Positions 1 to 8,853 are shown, counted from the stretch's first letter. The stretch is DNA of 20,599 bases from an uncultured Prevotella sp. (GCA_946623195.1 CAMOQW010000024.1:1-20599); one strand, 5' to 3'. Numbers and translations: made by a program. The notes: generated by a model from the sequence alone, not told the origin.

Positions 1-70
1 GGCTCACTCATAGCGAGGTTACGGCTCACTCATAGTGAGGTTACGGCTCACTCGCGACGAGCCGTAACCT
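1..70. repeat. Truncated array of 22-bp palindromic tandem repeats ending in a 12-bp inverted repeat
   Basis: Two 22-base units (1-22 and 23-44) are identical except for C14 versus T36. A third, diverged unit starts at 45. Unit 2 contains a perfect small palindrome, CTCACT-CAT-AGTGAG (25-39); unit 1 has one mismatch in it. In the third unit the end is inverted instead of directly repeated, which gives a perfect 12-base inverted repeat: AGGTTACGGCTC at 38-49 and GAGCCGTAACCT at 59-70, with a 9-base loop. The array runs off the left edge, so its full size is unknown. There are no spacers between units, so it is not CRISPR. No T-run follows on either strand, so a standard terminator is not supported. 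It resembles a repetitive extragenic palindrome; that class is an inference. Confidence 0.75.
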
Positions 71-198
71 GCCCGGCTATTTCGACCATAAGCACCAAAA
101 ACAGCGATATTGGTATTAAAAAACATCAAAATGATATAGAAAAACAAAAAAAAGCCCAAAAAGCCTCGTCGGATAGGTCGAAACTCCCGTTTATTTCC

Positions 199-206
199 TA
201 TCTTTG
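199..206 (+). promoter_or_regulatory. Probable Bacteroidota -7 box upstream of the alpha-2-macroglobulin gene
   Basis: TATCTTTG matches the Bacteroidota -7 consensus TAnnTTTG and lies 30 bases before the ATG at 236, which implies a leader of roughly 20-25 bases. I find no TTTG-like -33 element at the expected 19-21 base spacing (about 174-180), so the call rests on the -7 box and its position only. The stretch 71-198 is AT-rich and shows no other signal that I recognise. Confidence 0.5.
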
Positions 207-235
207 CATAAAGTATAACCAAAAAGTACGGGCGT

Positions 236-3200
236 ATGAAACATCGATTATTCGTCATCGTCGCGGTGATATTGTTGATGCCAATGGGATTGCTTAGTCA
301 GACATACGAGACAATGTGGAAACAGGTTGAGGAAGCCCAGCAGAAGGACTTGCCCCAGACTGCTATGACCCACGTGGAAAAGATAGTGCGCAAGGCCGGC
401 AAGGAGCGTGCTTACGGTCAGTTGCTGAAGTCGACGCTGACTTATGCCAAATTGCAGGCAGAGATAGCCCCCGACTCGCTGTTGCCTGCCGTGAAGCGCT
501 TGGAACAACAGGAGGCTCAGGCGCAGGATGTCGCAGTACAGGCTGTATATGCCACCGTGCTCTCCCAACTATACAAGAACAACCATCAGTTGGATGACGA
601 CTGGCAGGCCCGCAGCCAGCACTATTTCAATCGTGCTACGGCTCATCCGGAGGTGCTGGCCAGTGTAAAAGAAGACGGCTTTGCCCCCTTCGTCATCAAG
701 GGCAAGGATGCCGACATCTTCAGCAACGACCTGTTGAATGTCGTAGGTCGTGAACTGGAAGCCTGGCAGTGGCTGGCCGACTTCTACTCACAGCATCACG
801 GCGACATGCGGGCCCGTTGTGCAGCGGCTTTGCGCGCAGTGCAGGCCACCCGTATCAATGCCGGTCGCCAGGCGAAGTTGGACGAGTCGGCCTATATCCA
901 CAGTCTGGATTCGCTGATTCTGCTGTATGGCAGTCTGCCCGATGCCTGCGAGATAGCCATTGAGCGCTATAACTATATGGACGAGCGCACCGATGCCTCT
1001 AATGAGCAGAAATATGCCTACCTGCAGGATGCCCTGAACCGCTGGGGCACCTGGAAGCGGGCCAACATACTGCGAAATGCACAAAACGAGCTGACCTGTT
1101 CGTCCTATATGGCCGAATTGTCCGAAATCAATCTGATGCATGGTCAGTCGCCCACTGTCAAGCTGAAACTGCGCAGCCTGCAAGGGCTGAACATGCGCGT
1201 CTACAAAACCAACCTGCAAGGCGACACCGACCTGAATCCAGAGCGTGAAGAAGACTACACGAAGATGAAACCGGGCTTGCAGGAACTGAAAGAGTGGGGG
1301 CAGGCACTTGTGTTTTCAGGCCATGCCGACTACGACTGGTTTGAAGACTCCCTATCGCTGAAAGCCCTTCCCGCGGGTGTCTATATGGTGGAATTTTCCA
1401 GCCAACCCGCTACGAATGTTTCCCGTCACTTGTGCTTTGTCTCCAACGTTCGCCTGATGTCGCTCCCTATGCCTGGCAATCGGATGCGCTATGTCGTGGT
1501 CGATGCCCAGACTGGTCAGCCCATTGGGGGCGCTAAGGTACGACTTGCCTTCAATATGGGGTGGAAGAAACCTAAGAAGTATGAGGAACTGACCTGTGAT
1601 GCCAATGGCGAGGCCACCTATACGATGCGTGACAACAAGCATCCGGAACGTGTCTTTGCATTCACCAGTGCCGATCAGTATTGCCCGGAGCAGAATGGCT
1701 ATGGCCGCTATTATTACTACGCGCGGCAATATAGTGGTCAACATGTCAATCTGTTTACCGACCGCAGCATCTACCGACCCGGCCAGACCGTCCATGCAAC
1801 AGCTATCGTATGGCAAGAGGTTTCGGTCTTGGACAACAAGGCTGTCTGTGGCAAGAATGTACAGTTTGAATTGCGCGATGCCAACTACAAAGTTGTGGCA
1901 GAGCAGCAGGCCACTACCGACGATTATGGCAAGTGTGCCGTTGACTTCACGTTGCCACAAGGTCTGCTGAATGGCCGTTTTACCATTCGTGCCAATGGGA
2001 ACAGCGTGGGCTTCAGGGTGGAGGAATACAAGCGTCCTACCTTCCAAGTCGAGTTCCCCGACTATAAGGAGAGCTACCAGGCTGGCGACACCGTCAGAGC
2101 TCAGGCTAAGGCCGTGAGCTATGCCGGTGTGCCTGTTCAGGGCGCTAAAGTGAAATATACGGTGGAACGCCGCGTGGCCTATTGGTGGATGTCGTATTCA
2201 CGGTATTGGCAAGGAGGCTATGTAGGTAGTGGCTTAGAGGCGGAAGTCGTCAACGAAGGCGAGACGGTGACTGCCGATGATGGCACGTTTACTGTTGAAA
2301 TGCCTATGAAGTTGCCAGCCGGTATGGGCTACGGTCCGATGTTCTACAACTTTGTCGTTGAAGCTGATGTTACCGATGTGGCGGGCGAAACGCATAGTGG
2401 TACCTTGTCGCTGCCGCTTGGCTCGAAACCCACAGCACTGACGTGTGATTTAGCCCAGCAGGTTCGTCGCGACCAGTTGCCGAAGGTCACTTTCACCCGT
2501 CGCAATGCGGCAGGCAAGGAGATAGCTGGAACGGTGAAATACTGTCTGGACAACGGAAAATGGCAAACCTGTGCAGCCAATACACAGTGTGCGGTGTTCG
2601 GTGCTCAGTGCAAGAGCGGTGAACATCGCCTCCAGGCCGTTTGCGAGAATGACAGCATCGACGTGAAGTTTGTGGCGTTCTCTCTCGATGACACGAAACC
2701 GGCGACCCAGACCGACGACTGGTTCTACGTCTCCGACAGTCAGTTCCCGCAAGACGGCAAGCCCATTACCGTTCAGGTGGGTTCCAGCGACCCCGACCTG
2801 CACATCGTCTATGCCCTCTTTGCCGGCGACAAGATGATAGAGAGTGGAGCCGCGAAGAAGAGTGGTGAACTGCTGAACCGCAAGTTCACTTATCAAGAAG
2901 AATATGGCAACGGACTGCTTATGACCTTTGCCTGGGTGAAGAACGGCCAGTGCCATATACACCAGCAGACCATTTCGCGCCCCATGCCTGATAAGCAGTT
3001 GCGGCTGACTTGGGAAACCTTCCGCGACCGGCTGACACCCGGCCAGCAAGAAGAGTGGCGACTCAAGATTCAGAATCCTGACGGTACACCGGCTAATGCC
3101 TCGCTGCTTGCTGTGCTCTACGATAAGAGCCTCGACCAGATTCAGTCCCACCAGTGGTCGTTTATGCCTGCCATTTCGCTCTCGTATCCTTCTACCGCTT

Positions 3201-5767
3201 GGCAGTGGCAAACACTCGGTGGCATCAGCCTTTCTGGTAGCAAGAACTATACTCCGTTAGCTGTTCCCGCCATGCATTTCAGTCGTTTTGATGATAGCGT
3301 CTATCCCCAGACTTTCCTCCGCATGATGGTTCGTGGCAACGCCCGTCTGATGAAGGCCGCCGCCCCGCAGATGGAAATGGCTGTAGGACAACAATCTGCT
3401 GGTGTTGCCATAGGCGCTTTCGACGTGAAGAGCAATGATGAGGCTGCTGGTGAGGTGCTCAATGCCAAGGAAACTGCGGCAGAGGAGAGACAGCAGGAGC
3501 AAGACAACGTGCCGTTGCGCGAAAACCTGCAGGAGACGGCTTTCTGCTATCCTGCGCTGACTACTGATGCCAAGGGACAGGTGACATTGAAGTTCACACT
3601 GCCCGAAAGTCTGACCACCTGGCGCATGATGGGTGTGGCCAATACGCCGCAGATGCTGTATGGCTCAATAGACGGCGAGGCTGTTGCCCAGAAGGACGTG
3701 ATGGTTCAGCCCAATGTGCCGCGTTTTCTCCGTATGGGCGATCAGGCTACGCTGACGGCTCGCATCTTCAATACATCTGAAAAACAAGTTAGCGGCAAGG
3801 CCCGGCTGATGTTGATAGACCCAGAATGCGACCGCACCGTCTACGAACAGGAATTGCCGTTCAGCATTCTGCCTGGTCAAACGGACAATGTCGCGTTCCC
3901 GTTCCAGCCCGACGAGACCTATTCGCTGCTTATCTGTAAGGTAACGGCAGCGGGCGACGGCTTCTCGGATGGCGAACAGCACTATCTGCCTATTCTGCCC
4001 GACCGCGAATTCGTGACTAAGACGGTGCCCTATACCCAGCATGAACCGGGCGTGAAGACCGTTGACCTGACCCGCTTGTTCCCTGTTGGCACCACACAGC
4101 AGAAACTGACGGTGGAATACACCAACAATCCTGCTTGGCTCATGGTGCAGTCGTTGCCTACGGTAGGACAACCCTGGGAACATAGTGCCATTGAGCAGGC
4201 AGCGTCCTACTATTCCAATGCCTTGGCCCTGTCGTTGCTCAAGCAGAGTCCGCAGGTGAAGACCACCTTCGAACTCTGGAAGCGGGAGAACCTGACCTCT
4301 CCCTTCTCACCCCTCACCTCTCAATTAGAGAAAGATCAGGAACTGAAAGACCTTGTGCTGGCCGAGACCCCATGGGTGTGGGCTGCCGACCGTGAGTCGG
4401 AACAGAAGCAGCGCTTGGCCGACTTCTTTGACGAGAATGGTATCAACCATCGTCTGGCTATGGCCGTCGAGAAACTGAAGAAGTTGCAGAATGCCGACGG
4501 CTCCTTCTCTTGGTATCCCGGTATGCAGGGCAGTACGATGGTCACCGTGACCGTTGAGGAAATGCTGGCACGCCTCTGCTTGTTGGCTGGTAGTCAGAGC
4601 GATGTCACCACGATGCAGACCAAAGCTTTCAACTACATCGGTCGTGAGATGGTAGACCTGGTGAACGACCTGAAGAAACAGGAGAAGAAGGGACAGAAGC
4701 CCTCGTTCCCCTCGTTCACGGCCCTGCGCTGGCTCTATGTCTGCGCCATCGACGGACGTGCACTCACAGCCGATGTCAAGTCGGCCAACGACTATCTCGT
4801 CAAACTGCTGAAGAAGGACACCAAGAACCAGAGCATTTACGAGAAGGCCCTGACGGCTGTCATCCTCTCTAAGGACGGCGACGCAAAACTGGCACAGCAA
4901 TATGTACAGAGTCTGAAGGAATACACCGTATTTACTGAGGAAATGGGCCGCTACTATGACACGCCGCGTGCCGGCTATTCATGGTTCGACTACAAGATAC
5001 CCACGGAGGTGGCTGCCTTGGAGGCTATCCAAATGGTGGCTCCGGCCGACCGCCAGACGGTGGACGAGATGCGCCGCTGGCTGTTGCAGGAGAAACGCAC
5101 CCAAGCTTGGGACACGCCCATCAACAGCGTCAATGCCATCTATGCCTTCCTGAATGGCAACCAGAAATCTCTGGATGCTACAGGCAGTGCCACCATACTG
5201 GCACTGGATGGCAAACCCGTCGAACTGCCTAAGGCTACGGCCGGATTAGGCTACGTGAAAACAGCCATCGCCAGTCCCTCGGCTCATACGTTTACGGCTA
5301 CCAAGAGCTCGGAGGGTACATCATGGGGTGCCGTCTACGCCCAGTTTATGCAGAAGACATCCGATGTGGAGGCTTCGCAGAGCGGCATCACCGTGAAGCG
5401 TGAACTGCTGTCTGCCAATGGTCAGAAGCTGTCTGCCAACAGTCTGACCGTCGGCGACCGCATCCGCCTTCGCATCACCATCGAGACGACACGCGACCTC
5501 GACTTTGTGCAGGTGGTAGACCGCCGTGCTGCCTGTATGGAACCTGTCCGCCAGCTCAGCGGCTATCAGCACGGAGCCTACGTGTCGCCGAAGGACCAGG
5601 CCACCCACTATTTCTATTACGGACTGCCGAAGGGCAAGCACGTGATAGAGACCGAATATTACATCGACCGTGCCGGACAGTATGAGACAGGCACCTGCAC
5701 AGCTGGTTGTGCCTATGCCCCGGAATATCGTGCCACAGCACCCTCGATGACTTTTAACGTGAAATAA
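236..5767 (+). CDS. Alpha-2-macroglobulin family protein, thioester-less (large exported envelope protein)
   Basis: This 1843-residue protein starts with a signal peptide (about residues 1-21, MKHRLF then a hydrophobic stretch), so it is exported. Residues about 22-420 are a helical region of unknown role. A macroglobulin MG2 domain begins near 504 (FTDRSIYRPGQTV). A low-complexity, bait-like stretch rich in Ala, Glu and Gln lies near 1038-1098. The A2M domain follows near 1110-1140 (LTTWRMMGVANT), then the helical thioester-type domain and a C-terminal MG-like domain. At the thioester site the family motif CxEQ reads SAIEQ (1317-1321): alanine 1318 replaces the reactive cysteine, so covalent trapping of proteases is not expected. 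E. coli YfaS-type proteins also lack the cysteine. Family members are thought to protect the envelope from proteases; the role here is inferred. Its stop lies two bases before the next gene. Short repeat-like segments occur at residues 1353-1364 and 1724-1737. Confidence 0.93.
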   Translation: MKHRLFVIVAVILLMPMGLLSQTYETMWKQVEEAQQKDLPQTAMTHVEKIVRKAGKERAYGQLLKSTLTYAKLQAEIAPDSLLPAVKRLEQQEAQAQDVAVQAVYATVLSQLYKNNHQLDDDWQARSQHYFNRATAHPEVLASVKEDGFAPFVIKGKDADIFSNDLLNVVGRELEAWQWLADFYSQHHGDMRARCAAALRAVQATRINAGRQAKLDESAYIHSLDSLILLYGSLPDACEIAIERYNYMDERTDASNEQKYAYLQDALNRWGTWKRANILRNAQNELTCSSYMAELSEINLMHGQSPTVKLKLRSLQGLNMRVYKTNLQGDTDLNPEREEDYTKMKPGLQELKEWGQALVFSGHADYDWFEDSLSLKALPAGVYMVEFSSQPATNVSRHLCFVSNVRLMSLPMPGNRMRYVVVDAQTGQPIGGAKVRLAFNMGWKKPKKYEELTCDANGEATYTMRDNKHPERVFAFTSADQYCPEQNGYGRYYYYARQYSGQHVNLFTDRSIYRPGQTVHATAIVWQEVSVLDNKAVCGKNVQFELRDANYKVVAEQQATTDDYGKCAVDFTLPQGLLNGRFTIRANGNSVGFRVEEYKRPTFQVEFPDYKESYQAGDTVRAQAKAVSYAGVPVQGAKVKYTVERRVAYWWMSYSRYWQGGYVGSGLEAEVVNEGETVTADDGTFTVEMPMKLPAGMGYGPMFYNFVVEADVTDVAGETHSGTLSLPLGSKPTALTCDLAQQVRRDQLPKVTFTRRNAAGKEIAGTVKYCLDNGKWQTCAANTQCAVFGAQCKSGEHRLQAVCENDSIDVKFVAFSLDDTKPATQTDDWFYVSDSQFPQDGKPITVQVGSSDPDLHIVYALFAGDKMIESGAAKKSGELLNRKFTYQEEYGNGLLMTFAWVKNGQCHIHQQTISRPMPDKQLRLTWETFRDRLTPGQQEEWRLKIQNPDGTPANASLLAVLYDKSLDQIQSHQWSFMPAISLSYPSTAWQWQTLGGISLSGSKNYTPLAVPAMHFSRFDDSVYPQTFLRMMVRGNARLMKAAAPQMEMAVGQQSAGVAIGAFDVKSNDEAAGEVLNAKETAAEERQQEQDNVPLRENLQETAFCYPALTTDAKGQVTLKFTLPESLTTWRMMGVANTPQMLYGSIDGEAVAQKDVMVQPNVPRFLRMGDQATLTARIFNTSEKQVSGKARLMLIDPECDRTVYEQELPFSILPGQTDNVAFPFQPDETYSLLICKVTAAGDGFSDGEQHYLPILPDREFVTKTVPYTQHEPGVKTVDLTRLFPVGTTQQKLTVEYTNNPAWLMVQSLPTVGQPWEHSAIEQAASYYSNALALSLLKQSPQVKTTFELWKRENLTSPFSPLTSQLEKDQELKDLVLAETPWVWAADRESEQKQRLADFFDENGINHRLAMAVEKLKKLQNADGSFSWYPGMQGSTMVTVTVEEMLARLCLLAGSQSDVTTMQTKAFNYIGREMVDLVNDLKKQEKKGQKPSFPSFTALRWLYVCAIDGRALTADVKSANDYLVKLLKKDTKNQSIYEKALTAVILSKDGDAKLAQQYVQSLKEYTVFTEEMGRYYDTPRAGYSWFDYKIPTEVAALEAIQMVAPADRQTVDEMRRWLLQEKRTQAWDTPINSVNAIYAFLNGNQKSLDATGSATILALDGKPVELPKATAGLGYVKTAIASPSAHTFTATKSSEGTSWGAVYAQFMQKTSDVEASQSGITVKRELLSANGQKLSANSLTVGDRIRLRITIETTRDLDFVQVVDRRAACMEPVRQLSGYQHGAYVSPKDQATHYFYYGLPKGKHVIETEYYIDRAGQYETGTCTAGCAYAPEYRATAPSMTFNVK

Positions 5768-5769
5768 GC

Positions 5770-6834
5770 ATGATGAAAAGAATCCACACAATATCCCTAC
5801 TGCTTCTTCTGGCGGTGCTGCCTACTGCCGCACAGAAGATAGAGGCGCAGAAAACCGTCATAGATGTAGGCAAGACGGGCTATCAGATGCCCGTGACCGC
5901 CGTGTTTGAATTTCGCAACAAGAACATACGGAAACTGAAGATAGAGGACGTGAAACCCGACTGCTCCTGTACGGCCATCGACTATCCCAAGCAGGAAATT
6001 GCTGTGGGTGAGAAGTTTCAGGTCAAGATGACCTACAATGCCCGTCAGCTCGGTCATTTTGACCATCAGGCAGCCATCGTGTCCAGTGGCTCCAAGAAAC
6101 CCATCTATATCAGGATGAAGGGTGTGGTGCTGGCCGACTGGCAAGACTTCAGCAAATCTTATCCCGTGGAGATGGGCGACCTCCTGTTGGACCGCCATGA
6201 ACTGGAGTTCGACGATGTGTACAAGGGATTCCAGCAGGTGCAGGAGTTGCATATTTATAATAATGGTACGCGTGCCTATGAGCCCAATCTGATGCACCTG
6301 CCGTCCTATCTGACGGCGGTGGTGACCCCGGAGCGGCTGGCACCTGGTCGTAGTGGCAAGATTGTGGTGACGCTGCATTCAGAGAAACTGCACGACTACG
6401 GGCTGACCCAGACGGCGGTCTATCTGGCCGGCAATCCGGGCGATAAGGTGAGTCCCGACCACGAAATCAGTATGTCGGCAGTGCTGTTGCCGGCCTTCGA
6501 CGGACTCACGGCCGAGCAGCGCCAGTATTCGCCTAAGCTGCAATTGTCGAAGGAGTCGGTGAGCGTGCTCAGGTCGGGCAAGGCCAAGCAGAAGGACGTG
6601 ATAGAAATCACGAATATGGGGCGCACGGAGCTGATGATTACCTCGTTGCAGCTTTTCACCGGTGGACTGGAGGTGTCGTTGGGCAAGCGGCGTCTGCAGC
6701 CTGGTGAGACCACAAAGCTAAAGATTACTGCCCTGCGTGACGAATTGCAGAAGGTGCGCATCCGTCCGCGAATCCTGATGATTACCAACGACCCTGAAAG
6801 GCCTAAGGTCACCATCACCATCAATGCCCAATAA
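5770..6834 (+). CDS. DUF1573 domain-containing exported protein
   Basis: This 354-residue protein begins with a signal peptide (MMKRIHTISLLLLLAVLPTAA) and is expected in the periplasm or at the surface. Residues about 25-115 form a typical DUF1573 domain: an Ig-like beta sandwich (VFEFRN, then KIEDVKPDCSC with Cys65 and Cys67, then a beta-rich end KPIYIRMKGVV). Two more beta-sandwich-like segments follow, about 140-225 and 250-354 (ITNMGRTELMITSL and a closing ITINAQ), so it may carry three Ig-like modules in series. The function of DUF1573 proteins is unknown; the fold suggests protein binding in the envelope. An ATGATG places the start at 5770 or 5773. The gap of only two bases after the alpha-2-macroglobulin gene indicates co-transcription and possibly a partnership, which is an inference from position. 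Confidence 0.9.
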   Translation: MMKRIHTISLLLLLAVLPTAAQKIEAQKTVIDVGKTGYQMPVTAVFEFRNKNIRKLKIEDVKPDCSCTAIDYPKQEIAVGEKFQVKMTYNARQLGHFDHQAAIVSSGSKKPIYIRMKGVVLADWQDFSKSYPVEMGDLLLDRHELEFDDVYKGFQQVQELHIYNNGTRAYEPNLMHLPSYLTAVVTPERLAPGRSGKIVVTLHSEKLHDYGLTQTAVYLAGNPGDKVSPDHEISMSAVLLPAFDGLTAEQRQYSPKLQLSKESVSVLRSGKAKQKDVIEITNMGRTELMITSLQLFTGGLEVSLGKRRLQPGETTKLKITALRDELQKVRIRPRILMITNDPERPKVTITINAQ

Positions 6835-6872
6835 CGGCAGTACCTATTTTATATTATACTTTCCCTTAGAAT

Positions 6873-7982
6873 ATGGAACATCCCGAGAATAGTGCCGAAT
6901 ACCAAGGCCTGCAAGTGAATAGCGGTGTAGAACAGCCGTCGATTATCAACCCTTATCTGAAGCGCAACCGCTTCCGCCGCCGCGAACTGTCGGCAGCGGA
7001 AATGGTGGAGGGCATCGTGAAGGGCGATGTCACCATCTTGTCGCAGGCCGTCACCTTAGTAGAGAGCGTCAATCCTGAGCATCAGGCCAAGGCCCAAGAG
7101 GTTATCAACAAGTGTCTGCCCTATAGCGGCAACTCCGTTCGTGTGGGCATCAGCGGTGTGCCCGGTGCTGGAAAATCTACCAGCATCGATGCCTTTGGCA
7201 TTCATGTGCTCAAGGAGAAGGGTGGTAGGCTGGCGGTGTTAGCCATCGACCCCAGCAGCGAGCGCACCAAGGGCAGCATTCTGGGCGACAAAACACGTAT
7301 GGAGAAGTTGTCGGTACACCCCGACTCGTTCATCCGCCCCAGTCCGACGGCCGGCTCGTTGGGCGGTGTGGCTCGCAAGACGCGTGAAACGATTATCCTT
7401 TGCGAGGCGGCAGGCTTTGACAAGATTTTCGTGGAGACGGTGGGGGTAGGGCAGAGCGAGACGGCCTGCCACTCGATGGTCGATTTCTTCCTCTTGATTC
7501 AGCTGGCCGGTACGGGCGATGAGTTGCAGGGCATCAAGCGCGGTATCATGGAAATCTCCGATGGCATCGTCATCAACAAGTGTGATGGCGACAACATAGA
7601 CCGCTGCCAGATGGCTGCCACCAATTTCCGCAATGCCTTGCACTTCTTTCCCATGCCCGAGAGCGGTTGGCTCCCTAAGGTGCTCTGCTACAGTGGCTTC
7701 TTCGGGCTTGGCATCAAGGAAATCTGGGATATGATATATGAGTATATCGCTTTTGTCAAGCATAATGGCTACTTCGACTATCGACGTAATGAACAGGCAA
7801 AGTATTGGATGTACGAGAGTATCAACGAACACCTGAGGTTCAGCTTCTACAACAATCCTGCCGTCCAGCAGCAGTTGCAGGAGGCTGAGCGCTCCGTCTT
7901 GGCCGGTCGGCAGACGTCGTTCACGGCTGCTCAAGGTCTGTTGGATACCTATTTTGAACAATTGAAGAATGTTAAGTATTGA
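6873..7982 (+). CDS. meaB: Methylmalonyl-CoA mutase-associated GTPase MeaB
   Basis: This 369-residue protein is a G3E-type P-loop GTPase of the MeaB/ArgK family. It acts in the cytoplasm as a chaperone that protects methylmalonyl-CoA mutase and gates loading of its adenosylcobalamin cofactor, which is part of the succinate-propionate route of Bacteroidota. Visible motifs are the Walker A loop GVPGAGKS (95-102), the DPSSERTKGSILGDKTRM block, the switch segment VETVGVGQSE, and the guanine-specificity motif NKCD (235-238). The C-terminal helical part (YEYIAFVKHNGYFDYRRNEQ) is the usual dimerisation region. The length fits the family. The mutase genes (mutA/mutB) are not in this window. It lies 38 bases after the DUF1573 gene with no convincing promoter between them, and its end overlaps ispH by 14 bases. 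Confidence 0.96.
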   Translation: MEHPENSAEYQGLQVNSGVEQPSIINPYLKRNRFRRRELSAAEMVEGIVKGDVTILSQAVTLVESVNPEHQAKAQEVINKCLPYSGNSVRVGISGVPGAGKSTSIDAFGIHVLKEKGGRLAVLAIDPSSERTKGSILGDKTRMEKLSVHPDSFIRPSPTAGSLGGVARKTRETIILCEAAGFDKIFVETVGVGQSETACHSMVDFFLLIQLAGTGDELQGIKRGIMEISDGIVINKCDGDNIDRCQMAATNFRNALHFFPMPESGWLPKVLCYSGFFGLGIKEIWDMIYEYIAFVKHNGYFDYRRNEQAKYWMYESINEHLRFSFYNNPAVQQQLQEAERSVLAGRQTSFTAAQGLLDTYFEQLKNVKY

Positions 7983-8853
7983 GATAGACAGTGGCAGTGG
8001 CTTCTGCTTCGGAGTGACCACTGCCATCCAGAAGGCTGAAGAAGAGTTGTCACGGGGTGCTCAGCTGTATTGTCTGGGTGACATTGTGCATAATGGCATG
8101 GAGTGTGAACGGCTGCGCGAGATGGGACTTATCACCATCAACCACGATGAGTTGCGCCAGCTCCACGATGTCAAGGTGTTGCTGCGCGCCCACGGTGAGC
8201 CGCCTGAGACCTACGAACTGGCTCGGCGTAACAATATTGAAATCATCGATGCTACCTGTCCAGTGGTGCTGCAACTGCAGAAGCGCATCAAGAAGCAGTA
8301 TGATGTCAACAGCCAACAACTGTCGGCCAACAGCCAGATTGTTATCTTCGGCAAGAAGGGTCATGCCGAGGTGTTGGGACTGGTAGGCCAGACGGCGGGC
8401 AATGCCATCGTCATCGAACATTTTGACGATGTGAAGCAGCTCGACTTTTCGCGCGACATCTTTCTGTATTCCCAGACCACCAAGTCGCTCGATGAGTTTC
8501 ATCGCATCATCAGCTATATCCAGGAGCACATATCGCCATCGGCCACCTTCCGCAGTTTCGATACCATTTGCCGTTCTGTGGCCAACCGTATGCCTAATAT
8601 CTCGCAGTTTGCCACTCGCCACGACCTCATTCTCTTTGTCTGTGGCCGCAAGAGTTCCAACGGTCGCGTGCTCTACAACGAATGTCTGCGTGTCAATCCC
8701 AATACCCACCTGATTGAGGGTCCTGACGAAATCCAGCCGCAATGGCTTCAGGGCATCCAGACGGTGGGCATCTGTGGTGCCACCAGCACACCTAAGTGGC
8801 TCATGGAGCAATGTCGCGATGCGCTGGATAGTGATAAGTGTAAAATAGGTTAG
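7969..8853 (+). CDS. ispH: 4-hydroxy-3-methylbut-2-enyl diphosphate reductase (IspH/LytB)
   Basis: This 294-residue enzyme does the last step of the MEP isoprenoid pathway. It reduces HMBPP to isopentenyl and dimethylallyl diphosphate with an iron-sulfur cluster in the cytoplasm. The three cluster cysteines are present: Cys13 (GFCFGV), Cys97 (DATCPVV) and Cys201 (TICRSVANR). The substrate-binding blocks VHNG, RAHGEPP, GKKGHAEVLG and SQTTKS are also present, as is the closing GICGATSTPKWLM. The start at 7969 is fixed by the N-terminal family sequence, so the gene overlaps the end of meaB by 14 bases in another frame. Residues 114-123 (NSQQLSANSQ) are a repeat-like, low-complexity segment in the loop after helix KRIKKQY, just before the strand IVIFGKKGH. 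They look like a short in-frame insertion and should not touch the active site. Confidence 0.97.
   Translation: MLSIEIDSGSGFCFGVTTAIQKAEEELSRGAQLYCLGDIVHNGMECERLREMGLITINHDELRQLHDVKVLLRAHGEPPETYELARRNNIEIIDATCPVVLQLQKRIKKQYDVNSQQLSANSQIVIFGKKGHAEVLGLVGQTAGNAIVIEHFDDVKQLDFSRDIFLYSQTTKSLDEFHRIISYIQEHISPSATFRSFDTICRSVANRMPNISQFATRHDLILFVCGRKSSNGRVLYNECLRVNPNTHLIEGPDEIQPQWLQGIQTVGICGATSTPKWLMEQCRDALDSDKCKIG

Noticed and set aside
1..70. CRISPR array or intrinsic terminator at the left edge
   Set aside because: The units are directly joined with no spacers, and the hairpin is not followed by a T-run on either strand.
19..258. A 79-codon minus-strand open frame at the left edge
   Set aside because: It crosses the repeat array, an AT-rich promoter region and the start of the next gene, and has no protein-like features.
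6835..6872. A promoter in front of meaB
   Set aside because: The AT-rich stretch has TACTTTCC, which misses the last two bases of TAnnTTTG, and no TTTG at the right distance; read-through from the upstream genes is simpler.
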